Of a DNA stretch of 64,000 bases, positions 36,901-43,504 are shown in pieces. The translations under genes and the position numbers were made by a program. Each line of letters begins with the position of its first letter. The first letter of the stretch is position 1. The notes under the pieces are model-generated. The model worked only from the letters and a program-made list of their open reading frames with translations. It made no database searches and was not told the origin of the DNA. The stretch lies in contig CM076959.1 of NCBI GenBank assembly GCA_039566865.1, positions 10,895,501-10,959,500 of the forward strand, read 5' to 3'. This stretch comes from Aurelia coerulea. Its lineage: Eukaryota; Cnidaria; Scyphozoa; Semaeostomeae; Ulmaridae.

Positions 36901-38362
36901 TTTTCGGCTTGGGGTCAATAATTAAGACCAAATATAGAAGCCCAAACCTAAGAGCCACAATTTTCCGAGGCTGCTTTTACTGCCTCGGGTAAGGGAATTT
37001 TTTGCAACCATAGAAAGAACTATTTTGAAAAAATGTTTTGATTTTCTGTGAGCACATGTAGCAAAGCATTAGGCATAAATCAAGTTTTATCATTGCATAT
37101 TTACTTTTGGAGAGAAGCGCAAATGCTCCGAGTAGTTCACTTTATCCAGTAGTTCATTTTACCCCGTCTTACCGAAACCATCTCAAATCATCTTCATACG
37201 CGACAACACTCAAAACGCACAGCTCATACTTTTCTAGCATTACTTCATGCAAGACAATCGCTGTTGTTGTCAGCGTCCTCTTACTGTACGAGTACAGGGT
37301 GAAATTTAGTATTTAGTTTAACACCTGACACAGGTCACAAATGTACCGGGTGAGCAAAATAATAGAATCCCCGTTTGGAAGGCCACTGCTCCCCGTTTGG
37401 AAGGCAATGATATTGAAAACTGCCTCGTTTTATTGCCTATATGTTCAATTTTGTTCAGTAACTTACCCGGCTTTAATTGGCCATTCCTTCTCTTGAATAT
37501 GGGATATTTTCTGCAGAAAGCCCCTTCCGAAAATCTGCAAAAATGAGTGAAAACGATGAGCAAATTGTTCTTGGTTTTCCTTCCTAAAAATGCTGCCACT
37601 CACATTTTGAGGCAGAAATTCTAGGGAAATTTGTTCGTGATTCCGGGCACGTTTGGAAAGTTTCTTGAAGAGGCTTTCTCGAAAAAATCCCTCATAATTT
37701 CAGAACGGAGTGGCAGATTAAAATGTCTAGTAAGTTTTCTAATGGATTTGAGCATGTTCACCATGAAATTATATATTTATATTAAACTATAACTATATAT
37801 AAAATATACCTTTCAAACGGGCATTCTTTTTATTGACTCACCCAGTACTTCTTAACAGTAACAGAAGTACCAAAGCACATCTTACCGCTAATGCATGTGC
37901 AACTGAGACAGCTCCTTTGCCAGTAATTTCATTCCATTTAAGGTTTAATAATCTCAAACCATAATTCAAGCCCTAAAAGAACAAAAGGCAAACTGTAGCG
38001 AAAGAACAGTACAGCATTAGCTAATCTGCCTGAAATGATACGTTATTTCAATTTTCAAACATTCCTTGGTATACGGTTTGAACTAAGATCAAATGTCGGC
38101 ATTCCGTGTTATTTTTAGAAAAAGGGTAGACATTTCCATCGAACTTGAAATTTGTGGCTCAAAGCAAGGAAAGAGCCCATACCACACATTATCTTGAAAA
38201 ATAATGCTGAGAATGAAAATAAATAACTTACAAGCCCATCTCCAAGATACAATGCTCCTGTTTCTCCCAGCTCATTATAACTCAGGTCTAATTCAGCGAG
38301 AGCTGTATTCTCTTTCAATGTCTCTGCCAAAGCCATTGCCACTTGGTCGTTTAACCGGTTAC
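9875..38362 (-). CDS. LRR protein gene (ribonuclease-inhibitor/NLR-type repeats), four exons seen, partial
   Basis: Four minus-strand exons with canonical splice sites join in phase: 38362-38232, 37972-37886, 11877-11762 and 9953-9875. The product is about 137 residues of tandem LRRs, each exactly 28 residues, of the form N-x-(L/I)-x(4)-(A/G)-x(2)-L-A-x(2)-L-x-x-N-x-x-L-x-x-L-x-L-x-W/Y. Unit starts are NRLNDQVAM, NELGETGAL, NEITGKGAV, NSFGYAGTL and NHIREDALK. The register is unbroken across all three introns, which strongly supports one gene. Such LRRs form curved ligand-binding scaffolds, as in NLR receptors and ribonuclease inhibitor. No NACHT or other domain was found, so the exact family is unknown. 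Start and stop exons lie outside what I could identify. The middle intron (37885-11878) holds most of the mobile elements listed here. Confidence 0.75.
10000..11750. other. Probable intron of the LRR gene, no element recognised in most of it
   Basis: The stretch lies between LRR exons c and d. Only 11070-11200 has a recognisable relation, being an inverted copy of 17756-17880. No coding exon was recognised; the open frame at 10304-10507 has no motif. Confidence 0.4.
11070..11200 (-). repeat. Interspersed repeat, inverted relative of 17756-17880
   Basis: The reverse complement shares blocks such as AATGTTGATACTT, CAGCAAATAA, GTGACACAATATG and ACAGAATCTTTTACATTAAA with 17756-17880. Non-coding. 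Confidence 0.65.
11762..11877 (-). CDS. LRR gene, exon c
   Basis: The exon has acceptor ctttcttcag and donor GAG|GTAAGA. It is 116 nt and reads TNETLTSLNLSWNSFGYAGT, then LALAKHL and LKHLDL, with two bases of the next codon. It supplies the end of one 28-residue repeat and nearly all of the next. Confidence 0.75.
12241..12412 (+). repeat. TAA/GATAAT-rich microsatellites
   Basis: Two simple-sequence tracts of AATAAT/GATAAT units lie at about 12241-12290 and 12336-12412, separated by unrelated sequence. Open frames through them with poly-Ile are artefacts. Confidence 0.85.
13018..14390. mobile_element. Tc1/mariner-like foldback MITE (copy 1)
   Basis: TA flanks both ends (13016-13017, 14391-14392). 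The left end CCGGGTGTCCCAGAAAAAAG pairs with the right end GGGACACACGG, and the arms continue for several hundred bases as inverted repeats (ACAGATTTGATTGGGGCTAG, AAGTTAACTATC and others). The copy contains a nested Harbinger-like MITE at 13885-14298. Without it the length is about 956 bp, matching the 963-bp copy at 18203-19165. It encodes nothing. Confidence 0.85.
13885..14298. mobile_element. Harbinger-like MITE, 414 bp, TAA duplication, nested
   Basis: TAA occurs at 13882-13884 and 14299-14301. The left end GGCCCGTTTTATATGTCGTG mirrors the right end CACGACTTATAAAACGGGCC apart from small gaps. The interior consists of GTGCCG/CGGCAC repeats in both orientations. The host element's other copy (18203-19165) has the uninterrupted site CTCTTAGATAG on its left arm, so removing this DNA plus one TAA restores the parental sequence. 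Confidence 0.9.
15155..15228 (+). repeat. Short tandem duplication at the LINE boundary
   Basis: TACGCCGTCAACTTGG recurs 44 bases downstream (15155 and 15199), and TTGGTTTCAGCCAACC is also duplicated within the first unit. It lies immediately before the start of the reverse-transcriptase similarity. Confidence 0.8.
15236..17222 (+). pseudogene. CR1/L2-like LINE, reverse transcriptase, frameshifted and interrupted
   Basis: The similarity begins at the QSGFRRLHSV motif and runs through FIDLKKAFDTVNHEILLKKL. After a frameshift near 15500 it continues with GPLLFLLYINDL, the catalytic NMYADDTSISF (about 15590) and NKLSLNVAKTQNLL. After another break it continues with YRSLIEPYFRFCCSVWG and LRNTNTDLKLP (to 16335). 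The final GARLWNSLNADVKTASTLNR segment resumes at 16954 beyond an inserted MITE and ends at a stop near 17045. The 3' end is a few AAATG units near 17203-17222. The 5' half, including any endonuclease, is missing. The reverse transcriptase would copy the element RNA at a nicked target, but this copy is dead. Confidence 0.85.
16336..16951. mobile_element. TA-flanked MITE inserted in the LINE
   Basis: TA occurs at 16334-16335 and 16952-16953. The ends TCGGGTGACCCAGAAAAAAG and CTTTTTTCTGGGTCACCCGG are inverted repeats, and the whole 616 bp folds back (for example ACGAGGAGCG against CGCTCCTCGT). Removing the element plus one TA restores the LINE frame across the joint (FAF then RGARLWNSL). This is a Tc1/mariner-type signature. 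Confidence 0.88.
17223..18095. other. Intronic stretch with one interspersed repeat
   Basis: Only 17756-17880 is recognised, as the inverted relative of 11070-11200. The rest shows no gene or element ends. Confidence 0.4.
18100..19483. mobile_element. MITE with TACAG...ACCCGCAAATAAG ends
   Basis: The left end TACAGCGGGTACCCGCAAAT (18100) and the right end GTTTCTTATTTGCGGGTACT with CTGTA (to 19483) are inverted repeats. The interior repeats TTTCTTAT motifs and is split by the mariner-like MITE at 18203-19165. Related, shorter elements occur at 42355-42487 and 42599-43129. Confidence 0.7.
18203..19165. mobile_element. Tc1/mariner-like foldback MITE (copy 2)
   Basis: TA flanks at 18201-18202 and 19166-19167. 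The ends are CCGGGTGTCCC and GGGACACCCGG, with long inverted arms. It is homologous to 13018-14390 over its whole length but lacks the nested MITE. Confidence 0.87.
19490..20970. other. Intronic stretch, nothing recognised
   Basis: No exon, RNA gene or paired element ends found. The short open frames have no motif. Confidence 0.4.
21496..22089. mobile_element. Foldback element of about 590 bp
   Basis: ACTTACCCATGACTCAGGCA at the left is repeated in reverse complement at 22089. Arms of about 250 bp (21496-21745, 21840-22089) match closely; the right arm has a roughly 24-base addition (AGACTGTGCAAAG...). A single-stranded copy would form a long hairpin. No coding capacity. Confidence 0.8.
22192..25890. 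mobile_element. 3.7-kb TTAA-flanked DNA transposon (copy 1)
   Basis: TTAA lies at 22188-22191 and 25891-25894. The ends AGTGCCACTAAACCTTTTGG and CAAAAGGTTTAGTGGCACT are inverted repeats, with a second shared block further in (CGACCGGG and GTCATACCGGGAAT). A nearly identical copy is at 44722-48394. TTAA duplications occur in piggyBac and Kolobok elements. No transposase was recognised. Several short frames look coding, for example 22833-22973 (46 codons, GHNEPISVAKNILPAEGWDF; kept open in both copies) and 24000-24320 on the plus strand. Exons of an unknown or decayed protein are possible, but direction is uncertain because the opposite strand is also open in places. Confidence 0.85.
26082..26617. 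mobile_element. Interspersed element with ACAGTGGC ends and internal tandem units
   Basis: The ends ACAGTGGC (26082) and GCCACTGT (26617) are inverted. The interior holds about three diverged units of roughly 130 bp, each with a TTTACTTTGGC-type block, a CATCTCC...ATCATG block and a GTGACA...AGCACGAGGAAAAT block. A more decayed copy is at 3735-4225. Non-coding. Confidence 0.6.
27493..28010 (+). other. Flank and probable 5' region of the following LINE
   Basis: T-rich sequence with no recognised gene. The part nearest 28010 is likely LINE 5' untranslated sequence, because the ORF with the 2A-like motif starts there. Confidence 0.4.
28185..28208 (+). other. 2A-like ribosome-skipping motif DIEMNPGP
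   Basis: The codons encode D-I-E-M-N-P-G-P (residues 59-66 of the frame from 28011). This fits the D-x-E-x-N-P-G-P consensus of 2A peptides, where the ribosome skips the final Gly-Pro bond. Such motifs are known at the N terminus of some LINE ORFs. Activity here is not shown, and the downstream frame is broken. Confidence 0.8.
28468..29526. mobile_element. 1.06-kb insertion with ACTAGTGGGCC ends
   Basis: ACTAGTGGGCC (28468-28478) pairs with GGCCCACTAGT (29516-29526). Further copies of the GGGCC/CTAG motif lie just inside both ends. The flanks also pair (GGCATCTTTTAA at about 28448, TTAAAAGATGCC at about 29534), suggesting an inverted duplication of LINE sequence. The insertion breaks the endonuclease frame. 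Interior not recognised. Confidence 0.6.
32600..32790 (+). pseudogene. LINE fragment between endonuclease and reverse transcriptase
   Basis: Translation gives EAWSMMKSILGNVFNHHAPK and, after a frameshift, WLNSEVKRLMNKRD. This is the pattern found in many LINE ORF2 proteins just upstream of the reverse transcriptase (HAP-K, pWLn-evk-lm-kRD). Only about 60 residues remain, inside the foldback element. Confidence 0.6.
33669..33994. mobile_element. G-run MITE with GGGGTACTT ends
   Basis: A run of G followed by TACTTAC (33669-33684) mirrors CAAGTACCCCCCTCCCC (33978-33994). Internal short repeats alternate TCTAAAGCCGG-type and GGTATGCTTTTCGCCGATTT-type units. Nested in the 32097-34472 element. Confidence 0.6.
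34473..36005. other. Intronic stretch, nothing recognised
   Basis: No exon in the LRR register, no paired ends and no RNA gene seen. The open frames at 35227-35576 have no motif. Confidence 0.4.
36009..37169. mobile_element. TA-flanked MITE with AGACGGGG ends
   Basis: TA at 36007-36008 and 37170-37171. The ends AGACGGGGTAGAGTGAAC and GTTCATTTTACCCCGTCT are inverted repeats. A related AGTTCACTTTA block recurs internally (about 36743 and 37134). Non-coding. Confidence 0.7.
37346..37845. mobile_element. TA-flanked MITE with CCGGGTGAGCAAAA ends
   Basis: TA at 37344-37345 and 37846-37847. The ends CCGGGTGAGCAAAATAATAG and the reverse of TATTGACTCACCCAG match imperfectly, and the next block (CCCGTTTGGAAGG against CCTTTCAAACGGG) extends the pairing. 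This is a Tc1/mariner-like signature. It lies in the intron just downstream of LRR exon b. Confidence 0.75.
37886..37972 (-). CDS. LRR gene, exon b
   Basis: The 87-nt exon starts after acceptor ttcttttag and ends at donor GCG|GTAAG, both in phase 0. It reads GLNYGLRLLNLKWNEITGKG and on through AVSVAHALA. It continues the 28-residue repeat of exon a and is continued in turn by TNETLTSLNL of exon c. Confidence 0.75.
38232..38362 (-). CDS. LRR gene, exon a
   Basis: The 131-nt exon starts after acceptor ...ttctgaag, completing a split codon, and ends at donor CTT|GTAAGT. It reads NRLNDQVAMALAETLKENTA and then LAELDLSYNELGETGALYLGDGL. It contains one whole 28-residue repeat and part of the next. 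Upstream exons must lie to the right or beyond the window. Confidence 0.75.
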
Positions 38363-38408
38363 CTTCAGAACAGGATAAAATTATGAGATAACATACGGTA
38401 ATAATGTG

Positions 38409-38792
38409 AAGGCCGTAGGCCATAGCTACTTTAAACGCTCAAAAAGGAAGTTTCGTTGCACATACTCTGAAACTAAGGACTTTTATCGCCAAAAGGTCCC
38501 TTTAGGCATCATTATCATATATCCACATGGCCCCATTGAAAAAATTGCACAACAGCAAAATACGGGTGATTAAAGTTTTTCTGGGCCTCTGCGGAGGAGC
38601 ATAGAGCCGATTGACTTATTCTTTTTGGTTATTTGATGAAATCATCAAGTTAAAGACAGCAGGAAGACACTTTGGCAGACTCCAAGACAGCAAAGAAGTC
38701 GATCGAAAGACAGCAAGATCGTATTCCTGAAATACACAGAGAACCTATGAAATCGATGGTGCCCCGCAGCCACATCAAACCTAATGTTATTC
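38409..38792 (+). repeat. Left arm of a large imperfect inverted repeat (partner 52525-52895)
   Basis: Blocks such as GTTGCACATACT-TGAAACTAAGG, CCAAAAGGTCC, CAATGGGGCCATGTGGATAT (complement), AAATACGGGTGATTAAA and GATG-TGCCCCGCAGCC pair with the reverse complement of 52525-52895. The arms are diverged, so the structure is older than the nested elements between them. Confidence 0.65.
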
Positions 38793-39042
38793 AGCATATG
38801 AGTCAAATCTTTCAATAGGGCACAGGGAAACCCGCAAATCTTCCAATTTCACGCTTTTAAGCGAACGATATCGTCGTATTCCGATCACATGACTGAATAT
38901 AAGGCTTTCGAGATAAATTTTCGAGTACCTTCACGAAAATAAAAATGGATATTCGAGCATAGTTAATAGAAAAAAGACTGGTTAGGAACGACCATGTCAT
39001 TGCGCACTATGTGATTGTTCGATGTTTTTTTAATCACGTGAC

Positions 39043-39058
39043 CAAAGAAGGTACAAGC
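39043..39058 (+). repeat. Subterminal 16-bp inverted repeat of the P-type element (left)
   Basis: CAAAGAAGGTACAAGC here is the reverse complement of 48737-48752. Both lie just internal to the ends and beside a TCACGTGA palindrome, the place where P-type transposases bind internal sites in known elements. The binding role is inferred. Confidence 0.8.
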
Positions 39059-39123
39059 TCATCTCTTTCAAAACGGCCTAAGTATGGAGATTAATGAGGA
39101 CAACTTAGTTCCTGTTTGAAAAT

Positions 39124-42100
39124 ATGGTAAATTGTGCGTTTGTCGGCTGTTGTACAAATCGAAACAACGTTTCAGAAACTTACAAAGGCATATCTTTATT
39201 TAAAGTAACTAACAGAAAGGGAGAATATTACGAAAATTGGAGAAAAGAAGTGGTGAATATTTTAACGAAATTCAGGGTCATCGATGCAAGTCTGAAGCAC
39301 CAGATAGAGACCAATACTGTGTACATCTGCGAGAGGCATTACAAACCAGAAGATATCGAGATTTCACGTAAGTTGAGACTTGAATTTTGATCAATTTATC
39401 ATTTAATCTTGGAGTAAACTTCATTTGTAGTATATACAGTATTCCTGCCATATGTTTTTGTTGAAAACCAACCCGTGATTTTATCTTTAATTCGAATGTG
39501 ATCATTTGACTTGACAATGTTTTATTTTAACTTGCAGCGAAGGGGAGAAAGATCTTGTGCCCAGGAGCCTTACCTACAGAAAATCATCCTAATAAAAGCC
39601 ACCAATCAGTTGTGAATGTGACACGAAGACACATAGATATAGTTCAAGATCATCCAATACAAGAGAAAATAGCATACCAGAGTATCGAACAGTTGAAGCG
39701 AGGCATAGAGAAGAGTGCTCTCAAAGATTGGGTCAAAAACCTCTCAGGGACATCAATAGTTTTGAAACTACATGACTCTAATTTTGATTTGCCAAAATAT
39801 GTTGTTGTCATTGAAGCAGACTTGACATTTTATGTTGCTGTTTACAATTGGAATTTGCCTGTAGACCATGTTATCTACACAGAACATAAGCAGTCTATGA
39901 GATTTGTCAAGGTGGCACATTTGTTGGCAGCTATCTCAGATACACAGATATGCCAAGGCATTCGAAATCAGCTTGCAGCTTCAGAGTGTGTGTGCCATGT
40001 TGTACCAAAAGTTTTAGATATTAAAGCCATTGAACCTTTCCAGTGTGAGAAGTTTTACAGATCAAAGTCTTGCCAGGTACAGTATGCTATCATACACATG
40101 CAATACATTAACTGTACATACTGTACATACATAATCAAAACAGTAATATGCCAATTATGATCACAATATGATACTATATTGTTACAAGAGCAGTTGTAAG
40201 AGGATGGGAGGGGAGGAGGGGTGAAAACTTACAGGTCTAATTTCTTCACAAAATCATATCACTACAAAGGCTTAATACTGATGCTTACAAGGTTTCATAC
40301 ATTTGAAAAGCCTGCTTTCAATTCTTTTCTCTTACAAGGGCTTCATCTAATAAAATTCTGGCAGATGAATTTCTTTCCAAGATATTCCCCAATGAAATTT
40401 TTCTTTCTATCAATAATGAACTGTTTATTGATTAACTTTTTACATTCTCATTTGTAGGTGCTGATTCCTTGTGCGTCAGAGTTGAAATGTAAACATTGCG
40501 AGAGCCTTCAAGCAAAACTTCATAAAAAGCAGCAAGGTGAAAACATCAAAAGTCAGCAATGCTTGAAGACCAAAGCTCCATTGTCACAAAGCAGTGCTTC
40601 AAGGCTCCGAGTAACACTCATGCAAGAAAGACTAAAGTGTAGTCAGCTTGAAGGGAAGGTCAAAGAAATGAGCAAGGAGATTGTGCATGCTAGCATAAAG
40701 ATTGATGATCAGCTCAGTGTTGATCTGGACCAACTGATGGAGGAAAATATTTCTCATGCTTCCCCATTCATGAAGCTATTTTGGAAAGAACAGGTAAAAA
40801 ATTTCAGTCAGAAATCTAAGCGGTATCACCCAATGGTGATTAGATTTTGCCTGTCCATGGCATCAAAGTCAGGCTCAATGTATGATGAGCTAAGGCACTC
40901 TGGCATACTTTGCCTGCCTAGCAAGAGAACCCTGAGGGACTATAGAAATGTAATTCCACCAAAAACAGGGTTTATACCAGAAGCTATAGACCAGTTAAAG
41001 AAATCAACCGAAAACTTATCTGGTCATCAAAGATATATATGCATAGCATTTGATGAGATGAAGATATCTTCAGGCTTGGTTTTTTACAAACATAGCGGTG
41101 AAATCATAGGATTTACAAGCCTAGGAGATGATGAGGTAACAGAGGCATTCATGGGAAAAGAGAATAGCCTTGCCAGCCATGCACTCCTTTTTTCTGTAAG
41201 AGGAATATCTTCTCATCTTTGCTTTCCAGTGGCTTACTTTGCTACAGATGCTATCATCAGCACGCAACTAATCGCATTATTCTGGAGATGTGTTGCTATA
41301 ATGGAGCTGAACTGTAATCTTTGGGTTATAGCAACTGTGTGCGATGGTGCCACTGCCAACAGAAAGTTCTTCAGCCTGCATAAAAGCCTTGACAGAAATC
41401 CTACAGGGTCAGATGTTGTCTACCGGACAACCAACATTTTTTGTCGCAACCGCTACATATTTTTCATAAGTGATGCACCTCACTTAATGAAAACTGCTAG
41501 AAACTGCTTGCTAAATTCAGGCTCTGGCAATAAAGCACGGTGCATGTGGTTTCAAGACCAATTCATTTTATGGAGACATGTAGCTGAAATTTACAACAAA
41601 GACTTAGAAAGTGGCTTGAAACTTTTACCCAGACTTTCAAATGCGCATATTCAACTTACCAGTTATTCAAAAATGAAAGTCAGCTTGGCATGCCAGGTTC
41701 TAAGTGCAAGTGTTGCAAATGTCCTGAAGAAGTTTTCCTCTAAAGAGTGCATGGCAACAGCAACCTTTTGTGAAGTTTTTGACAAGTTTTTTGATTGTCT
41801 AAATGTCCGAAGTTTGAAGGAATTTCAAACAAAAAGGAAGCCATATTTAGCACCCTATACATCAATTAATGATGAAAGATTTCTTTGGCTGAAAGAGGAA
41901 TTCCTAAAATTGTTCAGTGATTGGAAAGCTGCTATTGAAAGTAGGCAAGGAAATTTCTCAAGATTAGATAAAGAGAAAATGTTCATCTCCAAACAAACCC
42001 ATGTTGGCATGCAAACTACAGTGCTGTCGGTTGTAGAATGTGTCAAGTTTCTGCTGAGCAATGGAATGCCCTATGTTTTGACAGATCGCTTCAATCAAGA

Positions 42101-42323
42101 CAACGTAGAGGAGTATTTTGGACAGCAAAGAAGCATAGGCAGAAGATGTGACAACCCAACAATACAGCAGTTTGGTTATAACGCTAACATTATAAGAACC
42201 CAGAGATTTGTTTCTACCAGAACAGGAAACACAAGTGGAAAATACAAAGGACTAAAAAAGGGCTCTGCCTGGTATTATGTTGATAATGAGCCACTAAACA
42301 AGCGACAAAAAAAGGAAATGTAA
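39124..42323 (+). CDS. P-element-type transposase with THAP domain, three exons, intact
   Basis: Exons 39124-39367, 39538-40076 and 40458-42323 join in frame to 882 codons. Introns have GTAAGT/CTTGCAG and GTACAG/TTTGTAG borders. Residues 1-80 form a THAP zinc finger (MVNC-x4-C start, CERH pair), which binds the element's own ends. A basic/coiled-coil segment follows at about 275-335. The RNase H-like core comes next: FDEMK (Asp near 460) and CDGATANRKFF (Asp near 557), interrupted by the family's insertion domain (ISDAPHLMKTARN, FSKM/YSKMKVSLACQVLSAS type block). The C-terminal TDRFNQDNVEEYFGQQRS near 800 carries further acidic catalytic candidates. The length is close to THAP9 (about 900). 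No stop or frameshift seen, so it may be functional. The start is the first ATG of the THAP fold. Confidence 0.9.
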
Positions 42324-42354
42324 CTTCCAGTAAAATGAAGTTGTAATTTTGCAA

Positions 42355-42487
42355 TACAGTAAACATCCGCAAATACGAACCTATATGAACATACAATGGA
42401 TTCTATGTATTGGGGGTCCCATTTCACAATTTTTGCCTCAGGATCTTACAACTGTAGGTTCTTGCGTATTTACAGGTATTTACTGTA
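42355..42487. mobile_element. 133-bp MITE with TACAGTAAA ends
   Basis: TACAGTAAACATCCGCAAAT (42355) and the inverted ATTTACAGGTATTTACTGTA (to 42487) pair, with CGAACCTA/TAGGTTCTTG further in. It lies 31 bp after the transposase stop codon. Same style as 18100-19483 and 42599-43129. Confidence 0.7.
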
Positions 42488-42598
42488 TAACTTTTTGAGA
42501 ACTTTTTGAGAAACCAAGAGCAAAGCCAGGGGTGGGCTGTGGTGGGCAAGTGCACAACATGTGTTTGTATGCAAAAATTGTGCAAAGATGATTGAACA

Positions 42599-43129
42599 TA
42601 CAGTGGAAACCCGCATAAAATTTCTTAAACAGGTTCTTATATGCCTACACAGGCCTTACACACGCTAACACTGTTTTCCAGGTGCAAGAATTCTTAAGAA
42701 TTCTTGAGAATTCTTGAGAACATTTGTGGGTTTCTAATACCCTTTTCAGACTGACACAGTTAAACCAGCTTTATTTAAACCATGTTAAATTTTAACCAAT
42801 CAAATGCATTTGACTCGTTGGATTGACCAATTAGAATGCAACGTACCATAACATAATTTACTTTCAGCTGGTTTAACTTGTCAGTTTGAATAGGAGAAAG
42901 AATACCTGTTTAAAAATCCTTTAGTCTTTTGTACCAAGGAAGAAGTCTGATCAGAATGTGTAGAATTCTGAAAAATTCTTGACGTAATAATAATTTAAAA
43001 GAAGCTATTATATAAGAACCGTTCCCAGTTTCAGCCTCTTAGGGGTTTTTATTTAGGGGGCTTAAAAGATTAAATTTCAGCCTCAAGGTTCTCATCAAAA
43101 GAGGTTATTTTATTGGGGTTTCTACTGTA
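42599..43129. mobile_element. MITE with TACAGTGGAAACCC ends
   Basis: TACAGTGGAAACCC (42599-42612) pairs with GGGGTTTCTACTGTA (43115-43129). It occupies much of the gap between the two convergent genes of the P-type element. Non-coding. Confidence 0.65.
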
Positions 43130-43504
43130 CTGTACATTTTGCACTCCCTTACTCCCCTATTCCATCTGATGCTCTAATCAAGTAACTGAATCACCTGCTG
43201 AGGGAAATTACTACTCTTGGAATTATGACAAAACAAAATTCACTCAGTATGCTAATTTTGCTAACAAAGCAGAACAAGCACTCGTCTTTAGTTTAAAAAT
43301 TGTTGCAAATAAAAGCCAATGTTTTGTCAAATCTGTTCATGATGTCCATACTGTATCTAAAAAAAGTCTCTCGTGAAACTAATATCATATGTTTTGAATG
43401 AATGAATAAACTTGATAAGGCGGAACATCATGCATCAACAATGTTGGCCTAATTTGTGGAAGTATTTACCCCTCATGCCCATCCATGGCCCTGCCACTGG
43501 CTTT

